Shown: positions 53,267 to 63,580, counted from the stretch's first letter. The stretch: 64,000 bases of DNA from Paenibacillus massiliensis subsp. panacisoli DSM 21345 (GCF_000426545.1 NZ_AUFO01000023.1:43232-107231); one strand, 5' to 3'. Notes: generated by a model not told the origin, from the sequence alone. Numbers and translations: made by a program.

Positions 53267-53485
53267 ATGAAGCAGATTTCTATCCACAGTGAATATATTA
53301 AGCTGGATCAATTTTTGAAGCTGGCAGATTGTGTGCCGACTGGAGGAATGGCCAAGGCTCTGTTGCAGGAGGGTGCCGTTCATGTCAATGGTGAGCCGGA
53401 GGAGCGGAGAGGACGCAAGCTGTACCCAGGCGATCGTGTAGAGGTAGAGGGCGAAGGAAGCTTTGAGGTTATCTCGGCGACTTAA
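53267..53485 (+). CDS. yaaA: S4 domain protein YaaA
   Basis: The 72-residue protein is a single S4 RNA-binding domain: the YIKLDQFLKLADCVPTGGMAK segment, EGAVHVNGEPEERRGRKL and a GDRVEV ending. The gene sits between dnaN and recF in most Firmicutes. It likely binds structured RNA, and a role in ribosome assembly has been suggested for relatives. Confidence 0.93.
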   Translation: MKQISIHSEYIKLDQFLKLADCVPTGGMAKALLQEGAVHVNGEPEERRGRKLYPGDRVEVEGEGSFEVISAT

Positions 53486-53544
53486 GCCCGCCAAAGGACA
53501 GCATTCCTGTCGTGTGCCGGTCATCTGAATGAGGGGGACCAAGC

Positions 53545-54660
53545 GTGTATGTGAACAACATCCATTTGCAGCATTATCGCAATTACACTCAGCTTGAGCT
53601 GAATGCGTTCGGACCGGTGAATTTGCTGATCGGACAAAATGCGCAGGGGAAGACGAATCTGGTAGAGGCGATATTCGTGCTGGCTCTCACGAAGAGCCAT
53701 CGCACCTCCAAGGATCGAGAGCTAATCGCATTTGATAGCTCCGCTGCCTATCTTTCCTCCGAGGTGGAGAAGCGGTATGGGAAGGTCAAGCTTGAGCTGG
53801 CCTTGTCTGTACAGGGGAAGAAGGCGAAGATTAACGGACTTGAACAACGCAAGCTAAGTGATTTCATCGGAGCGCTGAATGTCGTCATGTTCGCTCCGGA
53901 GGATCTGGAGATTGTGAAGGGGACACCGGGGGGCCGCCGCCGGTTTCTTGACATGGAGATTGGTCAGGTGGCTCCAGGGTATCTATACCACTTGCAGCAA
54001 TATCAGAAGGTGCTAGCCCAGCGCAACAATCTTTTGAAGCAGGCCTGGGGCAAGGATCTGTCATCGGTACAGGTCATGCTGGAGGTCTGGAATGAACAGC
54101 TTGTAGAGCATGGTGTTAAGATTGTTAAAAAACGGAAACAATTCATAAAGAAGCTCCAAAAGTGGGCACAGGAGATTCATGAGGGCATTGCTGGAGGCAA
54201 AGAGACGCTGGAATTAGGCTATGTTCCGTCCTTCAGCGAGGCAGAGGAAGAAGATGAAGCTGTCTTATTGGAGCAATTTATGTTAAAGTTATCACAAATG
54301 AGGGATCAGGAAATCAGGCGTGGAATGACGCTCGCGGGGCCGCATCGCGATGATCTGACCTTTGCCATCAACGGTAAAGAGGTTCAGACCTATGGTTCAC
54401 AGGGACAGCAGCGCACGACCGCGCTCTCGCTGAAGCTGGCAGAGATCGAGCTGATTCATGAGGAGATTGGGGAATACCCGATTCTATTGCTGGATGATGT
54501 ATTGTCCGAGTTGGACTCCTACCGCCAGACCCAACTGATCGAGACGTTTCAAAGCAAGGTGCAGACCTTCATCACAGCAACAGGCATTGAGAGCCTGAAC
54601 ACCGGACGGCTGAAGGATGCCAGTATTTATCATGTGCATGCAGGACATGTGGAGCATTAG
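53545..54660 (+). CDS. recF: DNA replication and repair protein RecF
   Basis: The 371-residue SMC-like ATPase loads RecA at gaps together with RecO and RecR. It has Walker A GQNAQGKT (30-37), the signature region and Walker B LLLDDVLSELD. The start is a GTG at 53545 after GAGGGGG. It lies in the usual place after yaaA. Confidence 0.96.
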   Translation: MYVNNIHLQHYRNYTQLELNAFGPVNLLIGQNAQGKTNLVEAIFVLALTKSHRTSKDRELIAFDSSAAYLSSEVEKRYGKVKLELALSVQGKKAKINGLEQRKLSDFIGALNVVMFAPEDLEIVKGTPGGRRRFLDMEIGQVAPGYLYHLQQYQKVLAQRNNLLKQAWGKDLSSVQVMLEVWNEQLVEHGVKIVKKRKQFIKKLQKWAQEIHEGIAGGKETLELGYVPSFSEAEEEDEAVLLEQFMLKLSQMRDQEIRRGMTLAGPHRDDLTFAINGKEVQTYGSQGQQRTTALSLKLAEIELIHEEIGEYPILLLDDVLSELDSYRQTQLIETFQSKVQTFITATGIESLNTGRLKDASIYHVHAGHVEH

Positions 54661-54779
54661 AGACGCTTGCCAGGATTATGCCCGTCTTTGCTGACAGGCT
54701 CTCCATGGTGTAAGGAGCTAGGTACGTAGTATTGCGTACTTAACCTCAGCAAGCTGCCTAGAAGGAGTGAATGACGGTC

Positions 54780-55031
54780 ATGTATATCCATCTGGGAGGG
54801 GAGAAGATTATCCGATCCTCCGAGCTCGTCGCCATTTTCGATATTTCGATTGAGAAATCCTCTAAAATCTCCAAGCAATATGTAAGCTATGCACAGCAGC
54901 ATAAGCATATCGAGGTTATTGGCGAGGAAGAGGCCAAGTCTATTGTGGTGACCAAAAGGAAGGTCTATTACTCTCCGATCTCATCCGCAACCTTGAAGAA
55001 AAGGGCAAACATATTTGTCGACCATCCTTAG
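54780..55031 (+). CDS. remB: extracellular matrix regulator RemB (YaaB)
   Basis: The 83-residue protein starts MYIHLGGEKIIRSSELVAIFD and matches RemB/YaaB, a small regulator that supports biofilm matrix gene expression in Bacillus. Its position between recF and gyrB is conserved. The start at 54780 fits the family; an ATG at 54771 is also in frame but sits only three bases after AAGGAG. Confidence 0.88.
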   Translation: MYIHLGGEKIIRSSELVAIFDISIEKSSKISKQYVSYAQQHKHIEVIGEEEAKSIVVTKRKVYYSPISSATLKKRANIFVDHP

Positions 55032-55130
55032 CGGCTGGCTAACGCCCATTTTAACTTATGGAAAATGAACGGATCTTAAGAATTAGAGCCCAAGCTATGG
55101 CTATTGAATCTATAGAAGTAGGTGAAAGGC

Positions 55131-57041
55131 ATGTCTATGAATCAACCAACTTATGATGCGGGCGAGATCCAGGTCCTTGAGGGACTGGAGGCTGTGCGCA
55201 AGCGGCCGGGTATGTACATCGGCTCAACCAGCGTCAAGGGACTCCATCATCTGGTGTGGGAAGTAGTGGACAACAGTATTGACGAGGCGCTTGCCGGATA
55301 CTGCGATACCATACAGGTCATCGTCCATCAGGATAACAGCATTACCGTGATTGATAATGGCCGCGGCATTCCAGTCAGCGAGCACGCCAAGATGAAAAAA
55401 TCAGCACTTGAGGTCGTTATGACCGTACTTCATGCTGGTGGTAAATTCGGCGGCGGCGGATACAAGGTATCTGGCGGTCTGCATGGTGTCGGGGTCTCTG
55501 TTGTGAATGCCTTGTCCAGCAAGGTATTGGTCACCGTCAAGCGGGATGGCCATGTCTATCAACAGGAATACCATCGGGGTGCTCCGCAGTATGATGTGAA
55601 GGTCATTGGTGATACGGAGGAGACGGGAACACAGACCACCTTCTATCCCGATCCTGAAATCTTCACAGAGACGACAGTCTATATCTATGAGACGCTACTG
55701 ACACGGATTCGTGAACTGGCCTTCCTGAATAAAGGCATTAAGCTATCCCTGCTCGATGAAAGAACGGGTGAGAATGCTACGTTCCACTATGAAGGCGGAA
55801 TTGGTGAATACGTGCAGTTCCTTAATGAGCAAAGAGAGGTGCTCCACGAGCAGCCAATCTACGTAGAAGGTGCCCGGGATATGATCCAGGTAGAGGTAGC
55901 ACTTCAGTATAACGACAGCTATACGGAGAACATCTATTCCTTCGCTAATAACATCAATACACATGAAGGCGGTACGCATGAATCAGGCTTCAAGAGTGCG
56001 CTGACCCGGATCATTAACGACTATTCCCGTAAGACGGGTATTATCAAGGACAGCAATAACAATCTGTCTGGTGATGACGTGCGTGAAGGACTGACAGCGA
56101 TCATCTCCGTGAAGATTCCTGAGCCGCAGTTCGAGGGGCAGACCAAGACCAAGCTAGGGAACAGTGAGGTCAGAGGGATTGTCGAATCGTTGTTCGCCGA
56201 GAAGCTGCAGGAGTTCATGGATGAGAATCCTTCCGTCTCCCGTCGGATTGTCGAGAAGGCGCTGCAGGCTGCCCGTGCTCGTGAAGCAGCACGTAAAGCT
56301 CGTGAGCTGACACGCCGTAAGAGTGCTCTGGAGATCAGCTCCTTGCCGGGTAAGCTGGCGGACTGCTCCTCCAAGGATGCATCCATCTCCGAGCTGTATA
56401 TCGTAGAGGGTGATTCCGCTGGTGGTTCTGCGAAGCAAGGACGTGACCGTCATTTCCAGGCGATCCTGCCGATTCGTGGTAAGATTCTCAATGTCGAGAA
56501 GGCACGTCTAGACCGAATTCTGTCCAGTGATGAGATCCGGTCGATGGTAACTGCATTCGGTACAGGGATTGGCGATGACTTTGACCTCGCCAAAGCACGT
56601 TATCACAAGGTCATCATCATGACCGATGCCGATGTCGATGGTGCGCATATTCGCACGCTGCTTCTGACGTTCTTCTACCGCTACATGCGCAAGATTATTG
56701 AGGCAGGGTATGTGTATATCGCACAGCCACCATTGTTCAAGATTGAGCGCAATAAGGTTGTTCGTTATGCGAACAGCGAGAAGGAACGAGATGAGATCAT
56801 TCAGGAGTTCGGTGAAGGGGCCAAGCTGAACGTACAGCGTTATAAAGGTCTCGGCGAGATGAATGCTGCGCAGCTGTGGGAGACGACCATGGACCCTGAG
56901 AGCCGCACTATGCTTCAGGTATCCATCGGTGATGCCATGCTGGCAGATTCCCTGTTCGATACGCTGATGGGCGATAACGTAGAGCCACGCCGTAACTTTA
57001 TCCAGGAGCACGCGAAATACGTGAAGAACCTGGACGTATAA
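55131..57041 (+). CDS. gyrB: DNA gyrase subunit B
   Basis: The 636-residue ATPase subunit has the GHKL domain with EVVDNSIDEA and GRGIPV, the transducer domain, and the TOPRIM domain with EGDSAGGSAKQGRD and the DADVDG metal site. It ends EHAKYVKNLDV. The start is the ATG at 55131 after GTAGGTG. It is followed by a terminator and is separated from gyrA by an opposite-strand gene. Confidence 0.97.
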   Translation: MSMNQPTYDAGEIQVLEGLEAVRKRPGMYIGSTSVKGLHHLVWEVVDNSIDEALAGYCDTIQVIVHQDNSITVIDNGRGIPVSEHAKMKKSALEVVMTVLHAGGKFGGGGYKVSGGLHGVGVSVVNALSSKVLVTVKRDGHVYQQEYHRGAPQYDVKVIGDTEETGTQTTFYPDPEIFTETTVYIYETLLTRIRELAFLNKGIKLSLLDERTGENATFHYEGGIGEYVQFLNEQREVLHEQPIYVEGARDMIQVEVALQYNDSYTENIYSFANNINTHEGGTHESGFKSALTRIINDYSRKTGIIKDSNNNLSGDDVREGLTAIISVKIPEPQFEGQTKTKLGNSEVRGIVESLFAEKLQEFMDENPSVSRRIVEKALQAARAREAARKARELTRRKSALEISSLPGKLADCSSKDASISELYIVEGDSAGGSAKQGRDRHFQAILPIRGKILNVEKARLDRILSSDEIRSMVTAFGTGIGDDFDLAKARYHKVIIMTDADVDGAHIRTLLLTFFYRYMRKIIEAGYVYIAQPPLFKIERNKVVRYANSEKERDEIIQEFGEGAKLNVQRYKGLGEMNAAQLWETTMDPESRTMLQVSIGDAMLADSLFDTLMGDNVEPRRNFIQEHAKYVKNLDV

Positions 57042-57133
57042 ACCAAGTGTAAAAAGGCGAGTTCGCAATTCTGGCATAAGAGCTTGCTGGTATGTGCAAC
57101 TGCCCTGTAATAAACACACTGTATTCATGTGTG

Positions 57134-57155
57134 AAGGCGCCCATCTGGGCGCCTT
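57134..57155 (+). terminator. intrinsic terminator after gyrB
   Basis: AAGGCGCC and GGCGCCTT flank a short loop (57134-57153), with TTTTAGC after it. It is GC-rich and compact. Confidence 0.85.
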
Positions 57156-57325
57156 TTAGCTTAATAAGATGCACCCAGATAGGCGTAATGCGTAGCCAGA
57201 AAATTAACTGTAGCTCGTTGTAGGAGTAATACCTCCTGTACTTACCTTCTCCCTTAGTAGCACCTCTACTGATCATCTCTACATATTGGTCACACGACTC
57301 TCTGTTCCAGAAGCTTCAGCTTGGG

Positions 57326-58201
57326 CTACGCTTGTTGTCTCTTCCAGGTGACAGGGGCCGTCTTGCGGCTACTGCGGTTGGTAGTGCCTTTCTTGCGTCC
57401 AGAACCAGAGCTGGTTATGCGCCCGTAAGCGATGGCATATTTACGGATACGGCGATAGGGCTCCTTGTCAGATAGCTTGCCGAAGACATACAGACAGGGC
57501 AAGGTGTTCACTTCAAGAATCCAGGGGTGGAGCTGCTGATCCAAAGCGACGTCCAGCCCAATTTCCTTGATACGTGGATACGCTTGCTCCAGCTGCTCTG
57601 CTATCTTCTCACCAAGCACTCCTAACTTGCGCTTTAGACGAGCCTGCGTCATGACATCTGTGTGGGCTGAGAGAAGCGTATGGAATTCTCCGATCGCACC
57701 TCCACTATGATAGTTGGTGATTACTTTACCATGCGCAGCCACACGGCCGATGAACCCGGTGCTCTCCCACTCATTGCGTAGATTCTTCTGTGTGAGCACA
57801 CGCAGATCGAAGGAACGATCCTGATAACGCAGCAGTTGGATCCCCTGTTGAACGAGGTATACCTTAGATTTGATATGGGTGGATATAGCCTGATGGAGCT
57901 CCTCCAGGGTCGAGTATTCCTCCTTTTGAACGCCATAACGAAGGCTATAGCTATAGTTGGGTGGTATGCTGACCGGTGGCGATACATGCAAGAGGGGATT
58001 TCGCTCCTTCTCAGCTCGCATGACGCCATGTCCGAAGGTGCCACAGTCCGGCTTGATGTAGACAGTGTCATACATCTCTATCATCTCTTTGAGATGGTCA
58101 GGACTGTACAACCTGGTATCGGGAATATAGGGGGCTAATTTGGGATGGTTCAAGATTACTTTCGTTTTGTCCCATTTGCTGGATACCCGCTGAATGGACA
58201 A
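57326..58201 (-). CDS. YheC/YheD family ATP-grasp protein (endospore coat-associated)
   Basis: The 291-residue protein has the YheC/YheD landmarks: VYIKPDCGTFGHGVMR near residue 47, DRSFDLRVL, GFIGRVAAHGK and ILEVNTLPCLYVFG. These fit an ATP-grasp ligase domain of the type found associated with the spore coat. The substrate is unknown. The C-terminal 30 residues are basic and low complexity. It lies opposite to gyrB and gyrA, so it faces replication. Confidence 0.85.
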   Translation of the reverse strand: MSIQRVSSKWDKTKVILNHPKLAPYIPDTRLYSPDHLKEMIEMYDTVYIKPDCGTFGHGVMRAEKERNPLLHVSPPVSIPPNYSYSLRYGVQKEEYSTLEELHQAISTHIKSKVYLVQQGIQLLRYQDRSFDLRVLTQKNLRNEWESTGFIGRVAAHGKVITNYHSGGAIGEFHTLLSAHTDVMTQARLKRKLGVLGEKIAEQLEQAYPRIKEIGLDVALDQQLHPWILEVNTLPCLYVFGKLSDKEPYRRIRKYAIAYGRITSSGSGRKKGTTNRSSRKTAPVTWKRQQA

Positions 58202-58656
58202 GGAAGATCACCCTTTCTGTAATTTTCATACCCTTGCAGATAAAAAGTCATTACTTTAACAATCAATTTCCAAATTAAGTAAAACAAAAGGACATTTTCA
58301 ATAAACAGTGGTATAATAGGTGAATACGGCGTTTTTCGGATGTTTGTATAAGGACATACTTCTTTACGTCATGATAGACAAAAAACCGTATACGTAATTG
58401 TATGTCGAAAACCTATAGTGGGTAGGGCGAATCCCCAGTTCTTAAGGATTTCGTTGCAAACCCTGAATAAGCCACGTTTAATTGTGATCTATTTGTGAAA
58501 ATAATATAATTAGAAGAGGTATGACCTTGTATTGGCATGCCTGTGCGGCGTTTTGGGCTGCATGCCGAAGGATCGGATTCAGTAGGCATTTGTAAGGCTT
58601 TTCACATATAGTGAAATCAGAATTACGAAGAGTGGTAAAGAAAGAGGAGGTCCAGC
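58202..58656 (+). promoter_or_regulatory. gyrA upstream region with promoter
   Basis: TTGTGA (58482-58487), a 17-bp spacer and TATAAT (58505-58510) make a good gyrA promoter. A second TATAAT lies near 58310 with a weaker -35. The leader contains a GGCATGC/GCATGCC stem (about 58536-58567). The start codon is preceded by AGAGGAGG. Confidence 0.7.
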
Positions 58657-61188
58657 ATGGCGGATCAAAATAACCCGCAAATCATTAACAGAGATATCGG
58701 CCTAGAGATGCGCGAATCCTTCATGGATTATGCGATGAGTATTATTGTCAGCCGTGCTCTGCCTGATGTACGGGACGGATTAAAGCCGGTTCACCGTCGT
58801 ATTTTATACGCGATGTCTGAGCTTGGGATGTCTCCGGACAAACCCTATAAGAAATCAGCCAGAATCGTGGGCGAGGTCATCGGTAAGTACCATCCTCATG
58901 GTGACTCTGCAGTCTATGAGACAATGGTACGGATGGCTCAGGATTTCTCGTTGCGCTACATGCTGGTAGACGGTCATGGGAACTTCGGTTCCGTAGACGG
59001 CGATATGGCTGCGGCGATGCGTTATACGGAGGCCAAGCTGTCCAAGATCGCTATGGAAATGCTGCGCGATATCAACAAAGAGACGATCGATTTCATTCCT
59101 AACTATGACGGAGAAGAGCGTGAGCCGGCCGTGCTACCTGCTCGCTTCCCGAACCTCCTGGTCAACGGGGTAGGCGGGATTGCTGTAGGTATGGCCACGA
59201 ACATTCCGCCTCATAACTTGGGTGAGGTAATTGATGGCGTACAGGCCATGATTGAGAACCCAGACATTACGCCTATGGAATTGATGGATCACATTCAAGG
59301 CCCTGATTTCCCAACAGCAGGCTACATCCTGGGACGCTCTGGCATCCGTCAGGCGTATCAGACCGGGCGTGGCTCCGTGACTATGCGCGCGAGAACGATG
59401 ATCGAGGAGAACGGTAACAAAGCCCGAATCATCGTCAGTGAACTGCCTTATCAGGTCAATAAAGCCAGATTGGTAGAGAAGATCGCTGAGCTCGTTCGTG
59501 ATAAGCGTATTGAAGGTATTACCGACCTGCGGGATGAATCGGATCGTAACGGGATGCGGATTGTTATCGAGCTGCGCCGGGATGTCAATCCGAATGTCGT
59601 GCTTAACAATCTGTTCAAGCATACAGCGATGCAATCTACCTTCGGTATCAACATGCTCGCTATCGTTAATAAAGAACCTAAGATTCTCAATATTCGTGAT
59701 GTGCTGTATCATTATTTGCAGCATCAGATCGAAGTTATTCGTCGCCGGACCGAGTATGATCTGAAGAAGGCTGAGGCTCGTGCTCATATTCTGGAGGGCT
59801 TGAGAATAGCGCTGGATCATCTGGATGAGGTCATTGCCTTGATCCGTTCCTCTGCGACAGCAGATGCTGCGCGTGACGGACTGATGAACCGTTTCTCCCT
59901 TAGTCATGAGCAGGCCCAGGCGATTCTGGATATGCGTCTGCAACGTCTGACAGGACTGGAACGCGAGAAGATTGAGAATGAATATAACGAGCTGCTACTG
60001 AAGATTGCGGAGTACCGCGAGATTCTGGCGAATGAGCATCTCGTATTGAATATTATCAGTGAGGAATTGCAAGAGCTGAAATCCCGTTTTGCCGATGAAC
60101 GCAGAACGGAGATTACAGTAGGGGAAGAGAGCATTCTTGATGAGGACTTGATCCCGCGTGAGGATGTCATCGTAACCGTTACCCATACAGGCTATATCAA
60201 GCGACTGCCAGTTACCACGTATCGTAACCAGAAGCGTGGTGGACGTGGCGTTGTGGGGATGGATACGAAGACAGAGGATTTCGTGGAGCATCTGTTCGTA
60301 ACGAACTCTCACCATCATCTGCTCTTCTTCACAGATAAGGGTAAGGTGTATCGAATCAAGGCGTATGAGATTCCAGAGCTGAGTCGTACAGCCCGCGGGA
60401 CACCGATCATTAACCTGATTCAGATTGAGCAGGGTGAGTCCATCAATGCGGTCATTCCGGTGGAAGAGTTCGAGAATGACAAATTCCTGTTCTTTGCCAC
60501 ACGGCAGGGGATTGTGAAGAAGACGCCGCTGGAGGACTATGTGAACATCCGTAAGGGTGGACTGATTGCCATCAATCTCCGTGAGGACGATGCCTTGATC
60601 GAGGTAAAACTGACGGATGGGGCACAGGAAATGATCATTGGTACAGCGTGTGGTATGTCCATCCGCTTCCCAGAGGATGATGTTCGTTCGATGGGACGGA
60701 GTGCTACAGGGGTCAAAGGAATTACCTTGGATCCAACCGATGAGGTCATTGGTATGGACATTGTTGATCAGGAGCTCGAAGTGCTCATCGTTACTGCCAA
60801 AGGCTATGGTAAGCGTACACCGGTTACTGACTATCGTGTACAGAGCCGTGGCGGTAAAGGGATCAAGACGATCAATGTCACAGACAAGAATGGCGCAGTG
60901 GTTGGCCTGAAGATCGTGAAGAACGAAGAGGATCTGATGATCATTACCGCTAGCGGAACCCTGATTCGGACGAGCATGGAAGGAATTTCGACGATGGGAC
61001 GGAATACACAGGGGGTCAAGCTGATCAATATCCGCGAGGATGATGCAGTCGCTACCGTGTGCCGTGCTGATAAGAATGAGGAGCAAGAACACGAGGAACT
61101 GAATGAGGAGGGCTTCTCCTCTGATGTAGAAGCAATAGAGAGCTCTGAGGAGACGACTGACAACGAATCAGGCGGCGACGCTGAATAA
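58657..61188 (+). CDS. gyrA: DNA gyrase subunit A
   Basis: The 843-residue protein has the cleavage-reunion domain with catalytic Y123 in AAMRYTEAK, and a C-terminal beta-pinwheel with the GyrA box QKRGGRG near residue 525. The quinolone-determining residues are the susceptible type, S84 and E88. The C-terminus is acidic (Glu/Ser/Asp-rich), as in many relatives. With GyrB it introduces negative supercoils. Confidence 0.97.
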   Translation: MADQNNPQIINRDIGLEMRESFMDYAMSIIVSRALPDVRDGLKPVHRRILYAMSELGMSPDKPYKKSARIVGEVIGKYHPHGDSAVYETMVRMAQDFSLRYMLVDGHGNFGSVDGDMAAAMRYTEAKLSKIAMEMLRDINKETIDFIPNYDGEEREPAVLPARFPNLLVNGVGGIAVGMATNIPPHNLGEVIDGVQAMIENPDITPMELMDHIQGPDFPTAGYILGRSGIRQAYQTGRGSVTMRARTMIEENGNKARIIVSELPYQVNKARLVEKIAELVRDKRIEGITDLRDESDRNGMRIVIELRRDVNPNVVLNNLFKHTAMQSTFGINMLAIVNKEPKILNIRDVLYHYLQHQIEVIRRRTEYDLKKAEARAHILEGLRIALDHLDEVIALIRSSATADAARDGLMNRFSLSHEQAQAILDMRLQRLTGLEREKIENEYNELLLKIAEYREILANEHLVLNIISEELQELKSRFADERRTEITVGEESILDEDLIPREDVIVTVTHTGYIKRLPVTTYRNQKRGGRGVVGMDTKTEDFVEHLFVTNSHHHLLFFTDKGKVYRIKAYEIPELSRTARGTPIINLIQIEQGESINAVIPVEEFENDKFLFFATRQGIVKKTPLEDYVNIRKGGLIAINLREDDALIEVKLTDGAQEMIIGTACGMSIRFPEDDVRSMGRSATGVKGITLDPTDEVIGMDIVDQELEVLIVTAKGYGKRTPVTDYRVQSRGGKGIKTINVTDKNGAVVGLKIVKNEEDLMIITASGTLIRTSMEGISTMGRNTQGVKLINIREDDAVATVCRADKNEEQEHEELNEEGFSSDVEAIESSEETTDNESGGDAE

Positions 61189-61286
61189 GCCGTAGCCTAT
61201 CAGACTGTCATACCAAGTGATTCAGAATATGTCTAACTGAAGACATTAGAAGTACACCTATAGCATAGCTAACTAATCCAGACAAG

Positions 61287-61338
61287 CCTCTTGCAGAGAG
61301 CGCACCTTATTTGGTGACTCTTTGCAGGAGGTTTTTTT
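61287..61338 (+). terminator. intrinsic terminator after gyrA
   Basis: A long imperfect stem, CCTCTTGCAGAGAGCGCACC with GGTGACTCTTTGCAGGAGG, is followed by seven or eight Ts. Confidence 0.85.
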
Positions 61339-61481
61339 GTAATATAGGTCTTATGGCCTGTGAACAAGGTTGGGAATAGCATGTACAGTGTTCTACGGCA
61401 GTAATATAATGGAGTGTAGATTAGGAAAAAAGAGCAGCGCAAGGCGCATGACATAATTTCAGGACATAAGCGAGGTTCGAT

Positions 61482-62606
61482 ATGATCATATCCGTTAAAG
61501 AGTTGTCGGCAGGTAGTAAATTGGCCAAGGATGTATTCACCGAGTATGGAAGTGTGCTGCTTTCGAAGGAGCATGTGCTGCTTCCGCGAGATATTGAGAT
61601 TCTGCAAGCATTTCTGATTGATGAGGTTGAGATCGTAACGGAAGGACAGGGCCACTCAAATAAAGGACGAGTGAATGAAGCTCCAGCCAAAACATCAACG
61701 GATTCGAATTCCTCCAGTTCCGCCACTCAGGGTTCATTAAGTGATAAGGCTGGCGTTACCGTGGCCAAGACTCTTTCATTCGACCAGCAGTATGACAAAA
61801 TGATCAATCATATTAAGAGCGCGTTCCAAACTGTACTAGTATCCGATCTCTCCATCTATGAGCTTCGGGCCCAACTGGAGTCTATGCTGGAGCAGATCGA
61901 TCGCTACAACGTGATAACTTTTACACCTAGTTCCATGAAGGAAAGCGAATATGTCTACCATAACGCAGTGCTTACGGCTCTGACATCTTATTGTCTTGCC
62001 CAATGGATCGGACTGCCGCAGAAGGACTGGATTCAGGTGGCTTTTGCCGGATTGTTCCATGACATTGGTAATTCAAAAGTAGATCCTGCGGTCATCCACA
62101 AGCCCTCTCCGCTTAATGAAGAAGAGTTACATGAAATGCGACAGCACACTACGTATGGCTATCAGCTACTCAAAAATGTGAAGGGCATCAATGAAGGAGT
62201 GCGACTTGCAGCGCTTCAACATCATGAGAAGGTGGATGGTAGTGGCTATCCGCTACATCTCAAGGAATCACAGACGCATATCTATGCACGTATTGTGAGT
62301 GTGGCGGATATTTTTCATGCGATGACACTGCATAAGACATACCGAAAGGCACAGTCTCCTTATTTGGTACTGGAGCAGATTCAAAGTGAAGCCTTCGGCA
62401 AGCTGGACCCGTCTATTGTACGTATTTTTATTAGCAAGGTTACTCAACTGTCCAATGGGACCAAGGTGCGTCTGAATGATCAGCGAGTTGGGGAAATTAT
62501 TTTTGCAGATCGTGATCATCCTACACGGCCGATGGTAAATCTCGGCGATGAGATTATCAATCTGGTGCAGCGTCTTGATCTGCACATTGAGGATATCATT
62601 GTTTAA
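61482..62606 (+). CDS. HD-GYP domain protein
   Basis: The 374-residue protein has a short N-terminal region (about 1-90), a Ser-rich linker, and an HD-GYP domain with HDIGNSK near residue 193 and HHEKVDGSGYP (about 246-256). A further VADIFHAMTLHKTYR follows. HD-GYP domains hydrolyse c-di-GMP. Here the GYP residues and the HD dyad are intact, so activity is likely. No membrane segment is seen. It is between the gyrA and SDR genes, with terminators on both sides. Confidence 0.9.
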   Translation: MIISVKELSAGSKLAKDVFTEYGSVLLSKEHVLLPRDIEILQAFLIDEVEIVTEGQGHSNKGRVNEAPAKTSTDSNSSSSATQGSLSDKAGVTVAKTLSFDQQYDKMINHIKSAFQTVLVSDLSIYELRAQLESMLEQIDRYNVITFTPSSMKESEYVYHNAVLTALTSYCLAQWIGLPQKDWIQVAFAGLFHDIGNSKVDPAVIHKPSPLNEEELHEMRQHTTYGYQLLKNVKGINEGVRLAALQHHEKVDGSGYPLHLKESQTHIYARIVSVADIFHAMTLHKTYRKAQSPYLVLEQIQSEAFGKLDPSIVRIFISKVTQLSNGTKVRLNDQRVGEIIFADRDHPTRPMVNLGDEIINLVQRLDLHIEDIIV

Positions 62607-62692
62607 CGTAGGGCTATAATGTAGTCCAGAGACTAGTCATTATCTAATTATGCTATGACGCAAGCTCAAGCTAGGATAACATGTGACTTCAG

Positions 62693-62753
62693 AGCTCCAA
62701 CCTCGGATACGATTCTGCTGCAGATTCGATCTACGGATGTTGGGGCTTTTTTT
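62693..62753 (+). terminator. intrinsic terminator after the HD-GYP gene
   Basis: AGCTCCAAC (62693-62701) pairs with GTTGGGGCT (62739-62747), with further imperfect pairing in the long loop. Seven Ts follow. Confidence 0.75.
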
Positions 62754-62827
62754 ATGAAATAGCATGTTTTATAATTTTGTTGTAAACGCTTTATAGAAGT
62801 CGAAGCAGATGAAAAGGAGAGTGAAGC

Positions 62828-63580
62828 ATGATGCTGCTGGAAGGACGAATCGCGATTGTGACGGGGGCAAGTCGTGGTATCGGCAAGGCGATTGCCCTTA
62901 CACTGGCTATGCACGGTGCGTCGCTTGTCGTTAATGGTACCCGTGAAGATTTGCTAAGGGAGCTAGCAGCTGAGATACAGGCCCTTGGATCAGGCTGTGT
63001 TATATACGTAGGAGATGTGTCGGTTCAAGAGATTGCACAGGGAATGGCTCAGTTGGCCATGGAGCAATTTGGGCGTATTGATATTCTAGTTAATAATGCA
63101 GGCATTAACAGGCGAACTCCAACTCTTGATATGGATCTTGAGGAGGATTGGAGAAAGGTATTGGATATTAATCTGAATGGTACACTTTATACGTGTATGG
63201 CGGCAATACCGCATATGATTGACCAGAAGTATGGTAAGATTGTCAACGTGACCTCTACGACAGCTAAGACGCCGCACAGGAATGCTGCACCCTCATATGG
63301 GACGTCCAAAGCGGGGGTTAACTATCTTACCCAGCACTTAGCATTGGAAATGGCCAAGCATAATATCTATGTCAATGCCATATGTCCGGGGCCTATTGAT
63401 ACGGATATGAGTCAGCAGTGGACGTCGGAATATCGGGAGAGTGTCTTAAGTAAAATTCCGCTTGGTAAGTTAGGTACGCCACAAAACGTTGCTGACGCTG
63501 TACTGTTCCTGGCGTCCTCCATGTCTGACTTTATTACTGGAGAGGCCATTAATCTGAATGGTGGGACATATATGAACTAG
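62828..63580 (+). CDS. short-chain dehydrogenase/reductase (FabG-like)
   Basis: The 250-residue oxidoreductase has the NAD(P)-binding TGASRGIG (12-19), NNAGI near residue 89, catalytic S143 region VTSTTAK, Y157-x3-K161 in YGTSKAG and PGPIDTDM. These are classical SDR features. The substrate is not told by the sequence; it is not in a fatty acid operon, so a FabG role is not assumed. The start follows AAAGGAG; a second ATG is directly after. Confidence 0.92.
   Translation: MMLLEGRIAIVTGASRGIGKAIALTLAMHGASLVVNGTREDLLRELAAEIQALGSGCVIYVGDVSVQEIAQGMAQLAMEQFGRIDILVNNAGINRRTPTLDMDLEEDWRKVLDINLNGTLYTCMAAIPHMIDQKYGKIVNVTSTTAKTPHRNAAPSYGTSKAGVNYLTQHLALEMAKHNIYVNAICPGPIDTDMSQQWTSEYRESVLSKIPLGKLGTPQNVADAVLFLASSMSDFITGEAINLNGGTYMN

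Noticed and set aside
62780..62795. half of a CcpA cre site (TTGTAAACGCTTTATA) before the SDR gene
   Set aside because: The second half misses the conserved CA, so the match is too weak to call.
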